13,397 bases of DNA, from contig CAMJAG010000022.1 of NCBI GenBank assembly GCA_946403545.1, positions 1-13,397 of the forward strand, read 5' to 3'. Shown here in pieces: positions 1-7,125 of the stretch. This stretch comes from an uncultured Caryophanales bacterium. Lineage in GTDB: Bacteria; Bacillota_I; Bacilli_A; RFN20; CAG-826. Position 1 is the first letter of the stretch, and the number at the start of each line of letters is the position of its first letter. Under the pieces are notes generated by a model, which had not been told where the DNA came from, did no database searches, and worked only from the letters and a program-made list of their open reading frames with translations. Made by a program: the position numbers and the translations under genes.

Positions 1-779
1 CCTCTAAAAAAGCTACTAAAACTGTCACATTTTTAGGTGAAAACGCTTTAAAAGAGGCACAAAAATGGGATGAAAACGCTGCGGAAGTTGAACCTAAAAA
101 GAAAGTTAGCGAAGAATGGCTTTGTTTAGACGATCAAATTGGAAGCGATGAAGTCGGAGTTGGAGATTTCCTTCTTCCAATGATTGTTGTCGCTGCTTTT
201 GTTAGAAAGAAAGACATCAAAACACTCATTAATTTTGGAATTCACGATTCTAAGAAATTAAACGACAAGGATATTTTGGAAATTGGAGATGCTATTAAAA
301 GCAAGGTTTTCATTTCAAAACTCACTTTAGATAATGAGAAATATAACGAAATGATTACTAAAGGAGAAAACTTAAATTCTCTTAAAGCAAAGATGCATAA
401 TAGAGCACTTTTGAATTTATTCAAACAATTCCCAGATGTTAAGAATATTTTCGTTGATCAATTCGTTGGAGAAGAAAAGTACTACTCCTACCTCAACGAT
501 AAAAATGAGATCAAAGTGGATAACATCACTTTCAAAACTAAAGGTGAATCTAGTTATCCAAGTGTAGCATTAGCTAGCGTTATGGCTAGATATGCTTTCC
601 TTAAGGAAAAAGAAAGATTAGAAAAGAAATATAAGATGACAATTCCATTTGGTGCTTCTACAAAAGCTGATGAATTTGCAAAAGAATTCATTAAGAAATA
701 TGGATTAAAGGAATTTGACAAGATTTGTAAGAAGAATTTTGCAAATTATGCTGAAGCCATCAAAACGGATTTGTTATGA
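1..779 (+). CDS. rnhC: Ribonuclease HIII, 5' end cut by window edge
   Basis: RNase HIII removes RNA from RNA/DNA hybrids in the cytoplasm, using two metal ions. The open frame runs in from the left edge (first full codon at base 3), so the ATG at 180 is internal, not the start: the key motif GSDEVGVGD lies upstream of it at bases 141-167. The visible part is 258 residues. Seen in it: acidic pair D49/E50 in the DEVG motif, DSKKL at about 82-86, a third acidic residue D152 in IFVDQF, and E182 in the KGESS stretch followed by SVALASVMAR. Family members are about 300-315 aa, so roughly 50 residues of the N-terminal substrate-binding domain lie off the window. The DEVG context and the N-terminal segment separate it from RNase HII. 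The TGA stop overlaps the next start (ATGA), which suggests co-translation. It is the only TGA stop in the window. Confidence 0.93.
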   Translation, partial: SKKATKTVTFLGENALKEAQKWDENAAEVEPKKKVSEEWLCLDDQIGSDEVGVGDFLLPMIVVAAFVRKKDIKTLINFGIHDSKKLNDKDILEIGDAIKSKVFISKLTLDNEKYNEMITKGENLNSLKAKMHNRALLNLFKQFPDVKNIFVDQFVGEEKYYSYLNDKNEIKVDNITFKTKGESSYPSVALASVMARYAFLKEKERLEKKYKMTIPFGASTKADEFAKEFIKKYGLKEFDKICKKNFANYAEAIKTDLL

Positions 780-1591
780 AAAGAGTAACTTATTGTTTCC
801 ATACACATACAAAAAGATGCGGTCACGCTATTGGTGATGACGAAGAATACGTAAAATATGCAATCAAGGCGGGAATTAAGCGCCTTGGTTTTTCTGACCA
901 CGTCATGCTTCCAGGTATCATTCAAGATGGATCTAGAGCAAGATTTGAAATGCTTGATGACTATGTCAATTCCATTAGCTCTTTAAGAGAACAATATAAA
1001 GATAAAATCCAAATTAAAGTGGGTTTTGAAGCGGAATATTGCTATAGATTTGTAAATTATTACAAAACACTACTAGCAACAAAGAAAATTGACTATCTAA
1101 TTCTTGGTCAACATTTTGACTTTGACCATACAGATACTCCTAGATATATCAAATTTGTAAAAGACAACAAAAGCGAGATGTTAGAAAGTTATGTGCAACA
1201 TGTTTTAGACGCAATTGACAGTGGTCTTTTCACTTATATCGCCCATCCAGACCTATATGTACTTATGTACAAAGATTGGAATGAAGAATGTGAAAAAGCA
1301 GCACATATTATATGTGAAGCTGCTAGCAAAGCTAAAATTCCATTAGAAATTAATACACAAATGCTACTCCACTGGCCTAACGAAGATAATATGCTATGTT
1401 ATCCATGCGACCAATTCTGGAAAGTAGCAAGTCAATACGATTTAGATGTTGTAATTGGTATTGATGCGCATATTCCAAGCGAATTACAAGAAGATGATAT
1501 TTCAATCGCTTGGGATTTAATTGATAAATATAATCTAAGATTCATTAAGAATTTTAAAATCCAACCTATAAAGAAAAGCCTACTTAAGTAG
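776..1591 (+). CDS. hisJ: HisJ-family PHP-domain phosphatase (putative histidinol-phosphatase)
   Basis: A 271-residue PHP-domain metallophosphoesterase of the HisJ/HisK type, which in the family hydrolyses L-histidinol phosphate to histidinol. Metal-site motifs are all present in order: HTHTKRCGH (H9, H11, H17), SDH (D41, H42), GFEAEY (E85), GQHF (H113), AHPD (H157, D159) and GIDAH (D230, H232). The length matches the family. The ATG overlaps the rnhC stop by four bases and has no strong Shine-Dalgarno, so translation is probably coupled. The TAG stop lies inside the palindromic terminator at 1577-1594. No other histidine biosynthesis gene is in the window, so the natural substrate is uncertain; another small phosphate ester is possible. 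The family call is firm and the substrate is inferred. Confidence 0.85.
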   Translation: MKRVTYCFHTHTKRCGHAIGDDEEYVKYAIKAGIKRLGFSDHVMLPGIIQDGSRARFEMLDDYVNSISSLREQYKDKIQIKVGFEAEYCYRFVNYYKTLLATKKIDYLILGQHFDFDHTDTPRYIKFVKDNKSEMLESYVQHVLDAIDSGLFTYIAHPDLYVLMYKDWNEECEKAAHIICEAASKAKIPLEINTQMLLHWPNEDNMLCYPCDQFWKVASQYDLDVVIGIDAHIPSELQEDDISIAWDLIDKYNLRFIKNFKIQPIKKSLLK

Positions 1592-1601
1592 GCTATTTTT
1601 C
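1577..1601. terminator. Bidirectional intrinsic terminator containing both stop codons
   Basis: Bases 1577-1594 form a perfect 18-bp palindrome (AGCCTACTTAAGTAGGCT). On the + strand it is followed by ATTTTTCT. On the minus strand it is followed by TTTTCTTTAT. It therefore can end transcription of both converging genes. The hisJ stop (1589-1591) and the rluD stop (1593-1595 on the minus strand) both lie inside the hairpin, with one base between them. Confidence 0.85.
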
Positions 1602-2498
1602 TAATTTAGAAAGTATTTCTTTAAAATAATCAGGTAATTCGATTTCAAATTCCATTTCTTTTCCTGTGCGTGGATGTGTTAAGTGAAGTTTGTATGCAGT
1701 TAGAAGTTGTCCATTATTATAAATTCTATTGTAGAACTTACCATAATATAGTGGATCTCCTTCAACTGGGTGTCCAATCGCATTCATATGCACACGGATT
1801 TGATGCGTACGACCCGTTACGAGCTTACATTTCACTAAAGTAGTATCTTTATATCTTTCCACTACTTCGAAGTGTGTAACGGCTGGTTTTCCTTCTTTAG
1901 AAATACCCATTCTTAGTCTATTTGCCTTTTCTCTTGCTAAAGGCATGTTAATAGAACCACTATTTTCTTTAATTACACCCTTAACAAGAGCGTAATATTC
2001 TCTATTCATTGAGTGAGTTTTAAGTTGTTCTGCTAGATTTTGGTGAGCATTATCGTTTTTTGCTATGCAAATGAGTCCAGAAGTGTCTTTATCAATACGA
2101 TGTACAATTCCTGGGCGCACTACACCATTAATACTAGATAGATCAGTACAGTGATTTAAGATAGCGTTAACCAAAGTTCCTTCATGATGGCCATTAGCTG
2201 GATGGACAACCATGCCTTGAGGTTTGTTAATAATAAGGATATCTGAGTCCTCATAAACAACATCAAGAGGGATATCTTGAGCTTTAATTGTGGTCATAGA
2301 ATCTTCAGGAATTTCGAGTGAAATTTCATCATCCGTTTTTACCCTATAACTTGCAGGTTCTTTTTTGCCATTTACAAGCACGTTTCCGTCTTCAATTAGC
2401 TTGGACAAATACGAACGTGATTTTTCAGGCTTAGAAATTGCCAAAAATTTGTCTAACCTACATTTATTTTCACTTATCTTTACTTTGTAACTTTCCAT
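1593..2498 (-). CDS. rluD: RluD/RluA-family 23S rRNA pseudouridine synthase (YlyB-like)
   Basis: A 301-residue RluA-family pseudouridine synthase, expected to isomerise uridines in structured RNA, usually 23S rRNA. An S4 RNA-binding domain covers about residues 14-65 (RLDKFLA ... NVLVNGKK). The catalytic domain follows, with NKPQGMVVHP at 91-100 and the active-site motif HRIDKDTSG, whose catalytic aspartate is D136. GRTHQIRVH and GDPLYYG complete the family pattern. It is the last gene of the ftsA-ftsZ-ileS-lspA unit and corresponds in position to B. subtilis ylyB. The gap to lspA is 36 bases and contains the TACTAA repeats. No Shine-Dalgarno is visible before the ATG, so the start rests on agreement with family N-termini. 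The exact target uridines cannot be told from sequence. Confidence 0.9.
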   Translation of the reverse strand: MESYKVKISENKCRLDKFLAISKPEKSRSYLSKLIEDGNVLVNGKKEPASYRVKTDDEISLEIPEDSMTTIKAQDIPLDVVYEDSDILIINKPQGMVVHPANGHHEGTLVNAILNHCTDLSSINGVVRPGIVHRIDKDTSGLICIAKNDNAHQNLAEQLKTHSMNREYYALVKGVIKENSGSINMPLAREKANRLRMGISKEGKPAVTHFEVVERYKDTTLVKCKLVTGRTHQIRVHMNAIGHPVEGDPLYYGKFYNRIYNNGQLLTAYKLHLTHPRTGKEMEFEIELPDYFKEILSKLEK

Positions 2499-2506
2499 TT
2501 TTGCTA

Positions 2507-2534
2507 TACTAACAAACTACTAATTTTATACTAA
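2507..2534. repeat. Three exact TACTAA hexamers at 11-bp spacing
   Basis: TACTAA occurs on the + strand at 2507, 2518 and 2529 (TTAGTA on the coding strand), each exactly 11 bp apart. A partial fourth copy (TACT) is at 2540, also in register. The array fills the lspA-rluD gap. A similar array lies before ftsA at 8425-8452. Spacing of one helical turn resembles the direct-repeat sites of OmpR/PhoB-family regulators; the function is inferred. Confidence 0.6.
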
Positions 2535-3149
2535 CTATTTACTTTCGTTTTCTTGGTTTTGCATCTCTTTTTCGGTCTTAGAAAGCACCTTTTCTTGCTT
2601 AACTTTGTCCTTTTGTTTTGCCTTCCTTGAGTTAACCTCATCTACGATAAAGTAAATGATCATAACAAGAGCACCAATGCAGATGCAAGAATCAGCGATA
2701 TTGAAGATCGCATGCCATATTCCACAGAAGTCAATAAAGTCCACTACGCCTCTTGCTGTGTAGCCTAAATATTCAGGTGTGTAGAAAAGTCTATCAACTA
2801 AATTTCCAAGTGCACCAGCTAAGATGAGCATTAAGGCTGCTTTTAATAAAGCGTGCATTTTCTTATGTGCTTTAACGTAATAAAACACGATACCCACGCT
2901 AGCAGCTCCTGCAATACATGAATAAAGCACTAAATTAGCGACATCATTTCCTGTTCCGATAGAAAATGCTGCAGCGGTATTTACGCTATATGTGATATGT
3001 AAAAAGTTAGGAATTAGAGGAATACTATCCCCTACAGACATAGTATTAACAATGATATTTTTTGAGATAATATCAGTTAAAATTCCTAAAACAAATAGCC
3101 AAATATATGAATGGAAAAACCATTTTAAGCCTTTTAAAAACTTTTCCAT
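2535..3149 (-). CDS. lspA: Lipoprotein signal peptidase (signal peptidase II)
   Basis: An integral membrane aspartyl protease that cleaves the signal peptide of diacylglyceryl-modified prolipoproteins. The 204 residues show about four hydrophobic segments (roughly 14-32, 71-92, 101-116 and 148-170). The catalytic aspartates are D137 (GVVDFIDF) and D153 (FNIAD). Other conserved blocks are TDIISK near 25, NTAAAFSIG at 57-65 and GNLVDR at 115-120. Two oddities are visible. The stretch between the DR of GNLVDR and GVVDF is about nine residues longer than in typical family members. The last 35 residues form a charged Lys/Glu/Gln tail, probably cytoplasmic. The ATG overlaps the ileS stop by one base (TAATG), with AAGGTGG upstream, so the two are translationally coupled. 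Presence of LspA implies that lipoproteins are made. Confidence 0.93.
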   Translation of the reverse strand: MEKFLKGLKWFFHSYIWLFVLGILTDIISKNIIVNTMSVGDSIPLIPNFLHITYSVNTAAAFSIGTGNDVANLVLYSCIAGAASVGIVFYYVKAHKKMHALLKAALMLILAGALGNLVDRLFYTPEYLGYTARGVVDFIDFCGIWHAIFNIADSCICIGALVMIIYFIVDEVNSRKAKQKDKVKQEKVLSKTEKEMQNQENESK

Positions 3150-5893
3150 TATTTGACTACCACCTTATGACATCTTGGGCATAAGAATTTGCCTGGTTCC
3201 ACTTCAATCGCGTCATCATCATAGTTCCAGCATCTTTCGCAGAAGTGACCTTCATGATGTTTAACTAAGACTTTTGCAATCTTATATGTAGGTGCAATAA
3301 CTGCATCATTTACCTTAATTCCAGAGACGACAAAGAGCTTTCTTGCTTCATCTTTATTAAAAGATGCAAATACTTTAGCGTATTCACTATCTTTGTCTAA
3401 GAAAGCGATTTCTACCATTGCTTCTTGAGCAGAACCAATAACTTTATTGTTTCTTGCTTCTTCTAAGGCCTTTAAAACGTCCATTCTTACTTCTTTGAGT
3501 ACTTCATATTCTTTTAGAATATCGTCGTTAACAGCGCCTTCTTTTGGATAATCCAAATATTGAGCGTTTTCTTTTCTTTCTCCTGGTAAATTCTTGTTGA
3601 ATTCATCCATAGTGAAAGGAAGAACTGGGTTAAGAAGTCTTAACAAAGCTTCACCAACCATATATAAAGTTGTTTGGACTTGTCTTCTTCTTAAAGAATC
3701 TTTTGCATCACAATATAAAGTGTCTTTAGAAATATCTAAATAGAAGCTAGATAAATCAGATGACATAAATGTCATAATCTCACTCATTGCAGAAGCAAAA
3801 TCATATTTATCAAAGAAATTAATTGTGTCGTTAATAACCTTTTGGAGTGTGTTTTGGATCATTAAATCCACTTTTTCAAAGTCTTTTGCAGGATTATTTA
3901 CATCATAATCCACTAAATTCCAGGAAATAAATTTAAGTGTATTTCTGATTTTTCTATATTGTTCAGATACTTGTTTGATGAGGTTTTCACCAATTCTAAC
4001 ATCTGATTGATATTCAATAGTAGCAGTCCATAAACGAAGGATATCAGCGCCATAAACATTAGCGATTTTAACTGGATCTACGCCATTTCCTTTGGATTTA
4101 TGCATTTGTTCACCATGTTCATCTAAAACCCAACCATGGCTAACAACAGCGTTATATGGAGCGACTCCATGTGTAGCAACGCTAACGATTAAAGAAGAGT
4201 TAAACCAACCACGATATTGGTCACTTCCTTCTAGATATAAATCGGAAGGATATTTGATTCCTCTTTCTATTAAAGTACCATTCCATGAACTACCTGAATC
4301 AAACCAAACGTCCATAATGTCTTTTTCTTTTGTGAAAGTTCCATTAGGAGAATGAGGGTTGCTATAGCCTTCTGGAAGAAGTTCTTTAGCTTCTTTTGCA
4401 TACCAAATATTACTACCATATTCTTTGAATAATTCTTGGATATGGTCAAAAACATTTTTATCAATGACAGGTGTGCCATCTTCACAATAGAAGATTGGAA
4501 TTGGGACACCCCAAGCTCTTTGACGAGAAATACACCAGTCACTACGATCTTTAATCATATTAACCATTCTTTGTTCGCCCCAAGCTGGGTACCATTTTAC
4601 TTTATGAATTTGGTTAATTAATTGTTCTCTAATTGGCTCAATTGAGCAGAACCATTGGCTAGTTGCACGGAAAATGAGTGGTTTTCCTGTACGCCAGTCA
4701 TGTGGATATGAGTGTGTGAATGTTGTGTGTTTTAATAAAGCACCGTTTTCTTCAATGATTTTAAGGACAGCGTCATTAGCTTGTTCATAGAACAAACCTT
4801 CGATTCCTTCGCCAGTTCCTTTCATCATGTAACCATGTTCATCAACTGGGCAATATGGTTCTAAGCCTTTTCCAGGGTATTTTTGACATACTTGATAGTC
4901 TTCAACACCGTGTCCTGGAGCAGTATGAACTAAACCTGTACCTGCATCATTTGTGACATGTGTACCCACGATGACGAGAGAGTCTCTATCGTAGAATGGA
5001 TGTTTACAAACAACGAATTCAAGTTCGCTACCCTTGATAGTTTTAAGCAACTTAATTTCGCCTAATTCAAGTTCTTCTGTAAGTTTTTCAGCGAATTCTT
5101 GAAGGAAAACAAGTTTTCCTTTAGATGTTTCATATTCACCATAGACAAAGTCTGGGTGAGCAGAAATTGCTAAGTTAGCAGGTAATGTCCAAGGAGTTGT
5201 TGTCCAAATAACGAGTCTAGCGTCAGCGTCAACGACACCTTTTCCATCTTTAACTGGGAAAGCAACATAAATTGAATGAGATAAAACATCAGCATACTCA
5301 ATTTCTGCTTCCGCTAAAGCGGATTCACTACTTGGAGACCAATAAACTGGTTTTAAACCCTTATAGATAAGTCCTTTAAGAGCCATATCAGCAAAGACTT
5401 CGATTTGTCTTGCTTCATATTCTTTTTTAAGAGTGATATATGGATTATCAAAATCGCCGACTAAACCAAGTCTTCTAATTTGTGCTTTTTGTCTTTCAAC
5501 TTGGCTTAAAGCGTATTCTTCACATAATTTTCTAAAGTCTACGATAGGAGTAGTTTTTCTATTAACACCTGATTTAGTCACTTTATTTTCAATTGGAAGA
5601 CCATGAGTATCCCAACCAAATACGAAAGGAGTTTTATATCCTTGCATGTTTTTATATCTAACAACAAAATCCTTAAGGATTCTATTAAGCATATGTCCGC
5701 AATGCATGTCCCCGTTTGCGTATGGAGGACCATCATGAAGAATAAATTCTTTAGCGTCTTTTCTATTTAAATTCATGTTTTCATAGACATGATCTAATTT
5801 CCATTTTTCAACGAGTACAGGTTCTTTTTGGTTAAGATTACCTCTCATTTCGAAATTGGACTTGTTCATCAATAATGTTTCTTTAAGTTCCAT
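3149..5893 (-). CDS. ileS: Isoleucyl-tRNA synthetase
   Basis: Charges tRNA-Ile with isoleucine; class I synthetase with CP1 editing domain. The chosen start at 5893 gives 914 residues beginning MELKETLLM, which matches family N-termini and has an AG-rich stretch (AAGAGAGAG) just upstream. An ATG at 5947 would add 18 unconserved residues and has no ribosome site. Seen: the HIGH-type motif HCGH at 64-67, the editing-domain WTTTPWTLPAN, VWFDSGSSW, the KMSKS-loop variant QMHKS at 596-600 (second Lys K599 kept), and a C-terminal zinc site C885, C888, C905, C908, typical of the bacterial type. The 86-base leader after ftsZ holds two adjacent hairpins (5904-5944) but is too short for a T-box. The TAA stop overlaps the lspA ATG. 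Confidence 0.97.
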   Translation of the reverse strand: MELKETLLMNKSNFEMRGNLNQKEPVLVEKWKLDHVYENMNLNRKDAKEFILHDGPPYANGDMHCGHMLNRILKDFVVRYKNMQGYKTPFVFGWDTHGLPIENKVTKSGVNRKTTPIVDFRKLCEEYALSQVERQKAQIRRLGLVGDFDNPYITLKKEYEARQIEVFADMALKGLIYKGLKPVYWSPSSESALAEAEIEYADVLSHSIYVAFPVKDGKGVVDADARLVIWTTTPWTLPANLAISAHPDFVYGEYETSKGKLVFLQEFAEKLTEELELGEIKLLKTIKGSELEFVVCKHPFYDRDSLVIVGTHVTNDAGTGLVHTAPGHGVEDYQVCQKYPGKGLEPYCPVDEHGYMMKGTGEGIEGLFYEQANDAVLKIIEENGALLKHTTFTHSYPHDWRTGKPLIFRATSQWFCSIEPIREQLINQIHKVKWYPAWGEQRMVNMIKDRSDWCISRQRAWGVPIPIFYCEDGTPVIDKNVFDHIQELFKEYGSNIWYAKEAKELLPEGYSNPHSPNGTFTKEKDIMDVWFDSGSSWNGTLIERGIKYPSDLYLEGSDQYRGWFNSSLIVSVATHGVAPYNAVVSHGWVLDEHGEQMHKSKGNGVDPVKIANVYGADILRLWTATIEYQSDVRIGENLIKQVSEQYRKIRNTLKFISWNLVDYDVNNPAKDFEKVDLMIQNTLQKVINDTINFFDKYDFASAMSEIMTFMSSDLSSFYLDISKDTLYCDAKDSLRRRQVQTTLYMVGEALLRLLNPVLPFTMDEFNKNLPGERKENAQYLDYPKEGAVNDDILKEYEVLKEVRMDVLKALEEARNNKVIGSAQEAMVEIAFLDKDSEYAKVFASFNKDEARKLFVVSGIKVNDAVIAPTYKIAKVLVKHHEGHFCERCWNYDDDAIEVEPGKFLCPRCHKVVVK

Positions 5894-5903
5894 ATTTCTC
5901 TCT

Positions 5904-5944
5904 CTTTCTATGAAAGTCGTTTGCCCACACAAAAGAGCAAACAA
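5904..5944 (-). promoter_or_regulatory. Two adjacent hairpins in the ileS leader
   Basis: On the minus strand, bases 5944 to 5917 can form a 10-bp stem (TTGTTTGCTC with GGGCAAACGA, two wobble pairs) with an 8-base loop. Directly after it, 5916 to 5904 can form CTTTC-ATA-GAAAG. The second stem reaches into the purine-rich ribosome site 10 bases before the ileS ATG. No T-run follows either stem, so they are not intrinsic terminators. A control role on ileS translation is inferred only. Confidence 0.4.
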
Positions 5945-5979
5945 CATATTCTACATAAGTTTTTATTAAAATAAAACTA

Positions 5980-7113
5980 TTAATCTTTGTTATCTTTCAA
6001 GAAGTTTGGAAGAATATCGTCATCATCAACTTCAACTTGATCTTCTTGAGCAGCATTATTAGCTTCTGCTGGAGTGGCATTCTCTGATTTAAATTCACCA
6101 GAAGAGAAAATTGTGTCTTCTCTTTTTGGGATATAAGAGTCTTGTTTTGCAAAATCAACATCCTCTTCAAAGTCACTTGCAATAACAGAAACTAAAATTT
6201 CATCGCTTAATTGGTCGTTGATAGACACGCCAAATTTTAAGTCAATGTCATGCCCTGATGCATTAATAAGTAGGTTAACGCAATCTTGAGCATCAAACAA
6301 ACTTACATCTCTACCACAGGTGACTGCAACGATTGCACGACGTGCACCTGTAATGCTTGCTTCAAGTAGAGGAGAGTTAAGAGCGTTATTAGCAGCTTCT
6401 TTAGCTCTGTTAGGACCTTGACCAACGCCAAAGCCGATCATACCAACACCTGAATTTTCAAGTGTAGACTTAACATCTGCAAAGTCTAAGTTAATAACTG
6501 CAGGTAATAAAATTAAGTTAATAACTGTTTCAACAGATTGTGCTAAAACGTTATCACTTGCTAAGAATGCGCTAGAAATTGGAGCGTTTCCTGCAGTAAC
6601 TAATAATTTATCGTTACTAACAACAATAATTGAGTCAACTTGTTCTTTTAATCTATTTAAACCATTAATAGAATTAATGACTCTTCTTTTACCTTCGAAT
6701 GTGAATGGGCGTGTAACGATTGCGACTACAAGTGCGCCTGCTTCTTTAGCGCATCTAGCGACTACTGGCGCAGCACCTGTACCTGTGCCTCCACCCATAC
6801 CTGCAGCGATAAAGACCATGTTAGCGTCTTTAACGATTTCTTTAATATCTTCTATAGAAGCTTCTGCAGCTTTTTCACCGATTTCAGGTTCGCCACCAGC
6901 TCCTAAACCACCAGTAATGTCTTGGCCAAGAATAATTCTATGTTGTGCTTTTGATGTGGATAAAGCTTGTTTGTCTGTGTTTGCAACCCAGAATTCAACA
7001 TTGCTTATTTCCTTATCAATCATTCTATTAACTGCGTTATTTCCAGCACCACCAACACCTATAACAACAATTTTTGCTGCTGGTTCGAAATTATCTAAAT
7101 CATAATTTTGCAT
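5980..7113 (-). CDS. ftsZ: Cell division GTPase FtsZ
   Basis: The tubulin-like GTPase that polymerises into the cytokinetic ring. The 377 residues include GVGGAGNNAVNRM at 19-31, the tubulin signature GGGTGTG at 107-113, VTRPFTFEGKRR at 133-144 and the T7 synergy loop NLDFADVKS at 208-216 with D210 and D213. A variable acidic linker (about 320-362) follows. The end, DDILPNFLKDNKD (365-377), fits the conserved C-terminal peptide that binds FtsA, SepF or similar partners. The start has a strong ribosome site (AGGAGGG), and that site overlaps the TAG stop of ftsA, so the two are tightly coupled. Length is normal and no key residue is missing. The peptidoglycan, sepF and divIVA genes usually found nearby are absent; ileS follows directly. 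Confidence 0.98.
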   Translation of the reverse strand: MQNYDLDNFEPAAKIVVIGVGGAGNNAVNRMIDKEISNVEFWVANTDKQALSTSKAQHRIILGQDITGGLGAGGEPEIGEKAAEASIEDIKEIVKDANMVFIAAGMGGGTGTGAAPVVARCAKEAGALVVAIVTRPFTFEGKRRVINSINGLNRLKEQVDSIIVVSNDKLLVTAGNAPISSAFLASDNVLAQSVETVINLILLPAVINLDFADVKSTLENSGVGMIGFGVGQGPNRAKEAANNALNSPLLEASITGARRAIVAVTCGRDVSLFDAQDCVNLLINASGHDIDLKFGVSINDQLSDEILVSVIASDFEEDVDFAKQDSYIPKREDTIFSSGEFKSENATPAEANNAAQEDQVEVDDDDILPNFLKDNKD

Positions 7114-7125
7114 AATTATTCCCTC

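Noticed and set aside
180..182. ATG at 180 as the rnhC start
   Set aside because: The DEVG catalytic motif is upstream in the same open frame, so the gene must start before the window.
5894..5947. Longer IleS start at the ATG at 5947
   Set aside because: It adds 18 residues unlike any IleS N-terminus, has no ribosome site and would translate through the leader hairpin.
5894..5979. T-box riboswitch before ileS
   Set aside because: The leader is under 90 bases, with no specifier stem, no T-box sequence and no terminator with a T-run.
6677..7105. 142-codon open frame on the + strand opposite ftsZ
   Set aside because: It is antisense to the most conserved part of ftsZ, rich in Ala/Pro/Thr as expected from the reverse of glycine-rich codons, and has no ribosome site.
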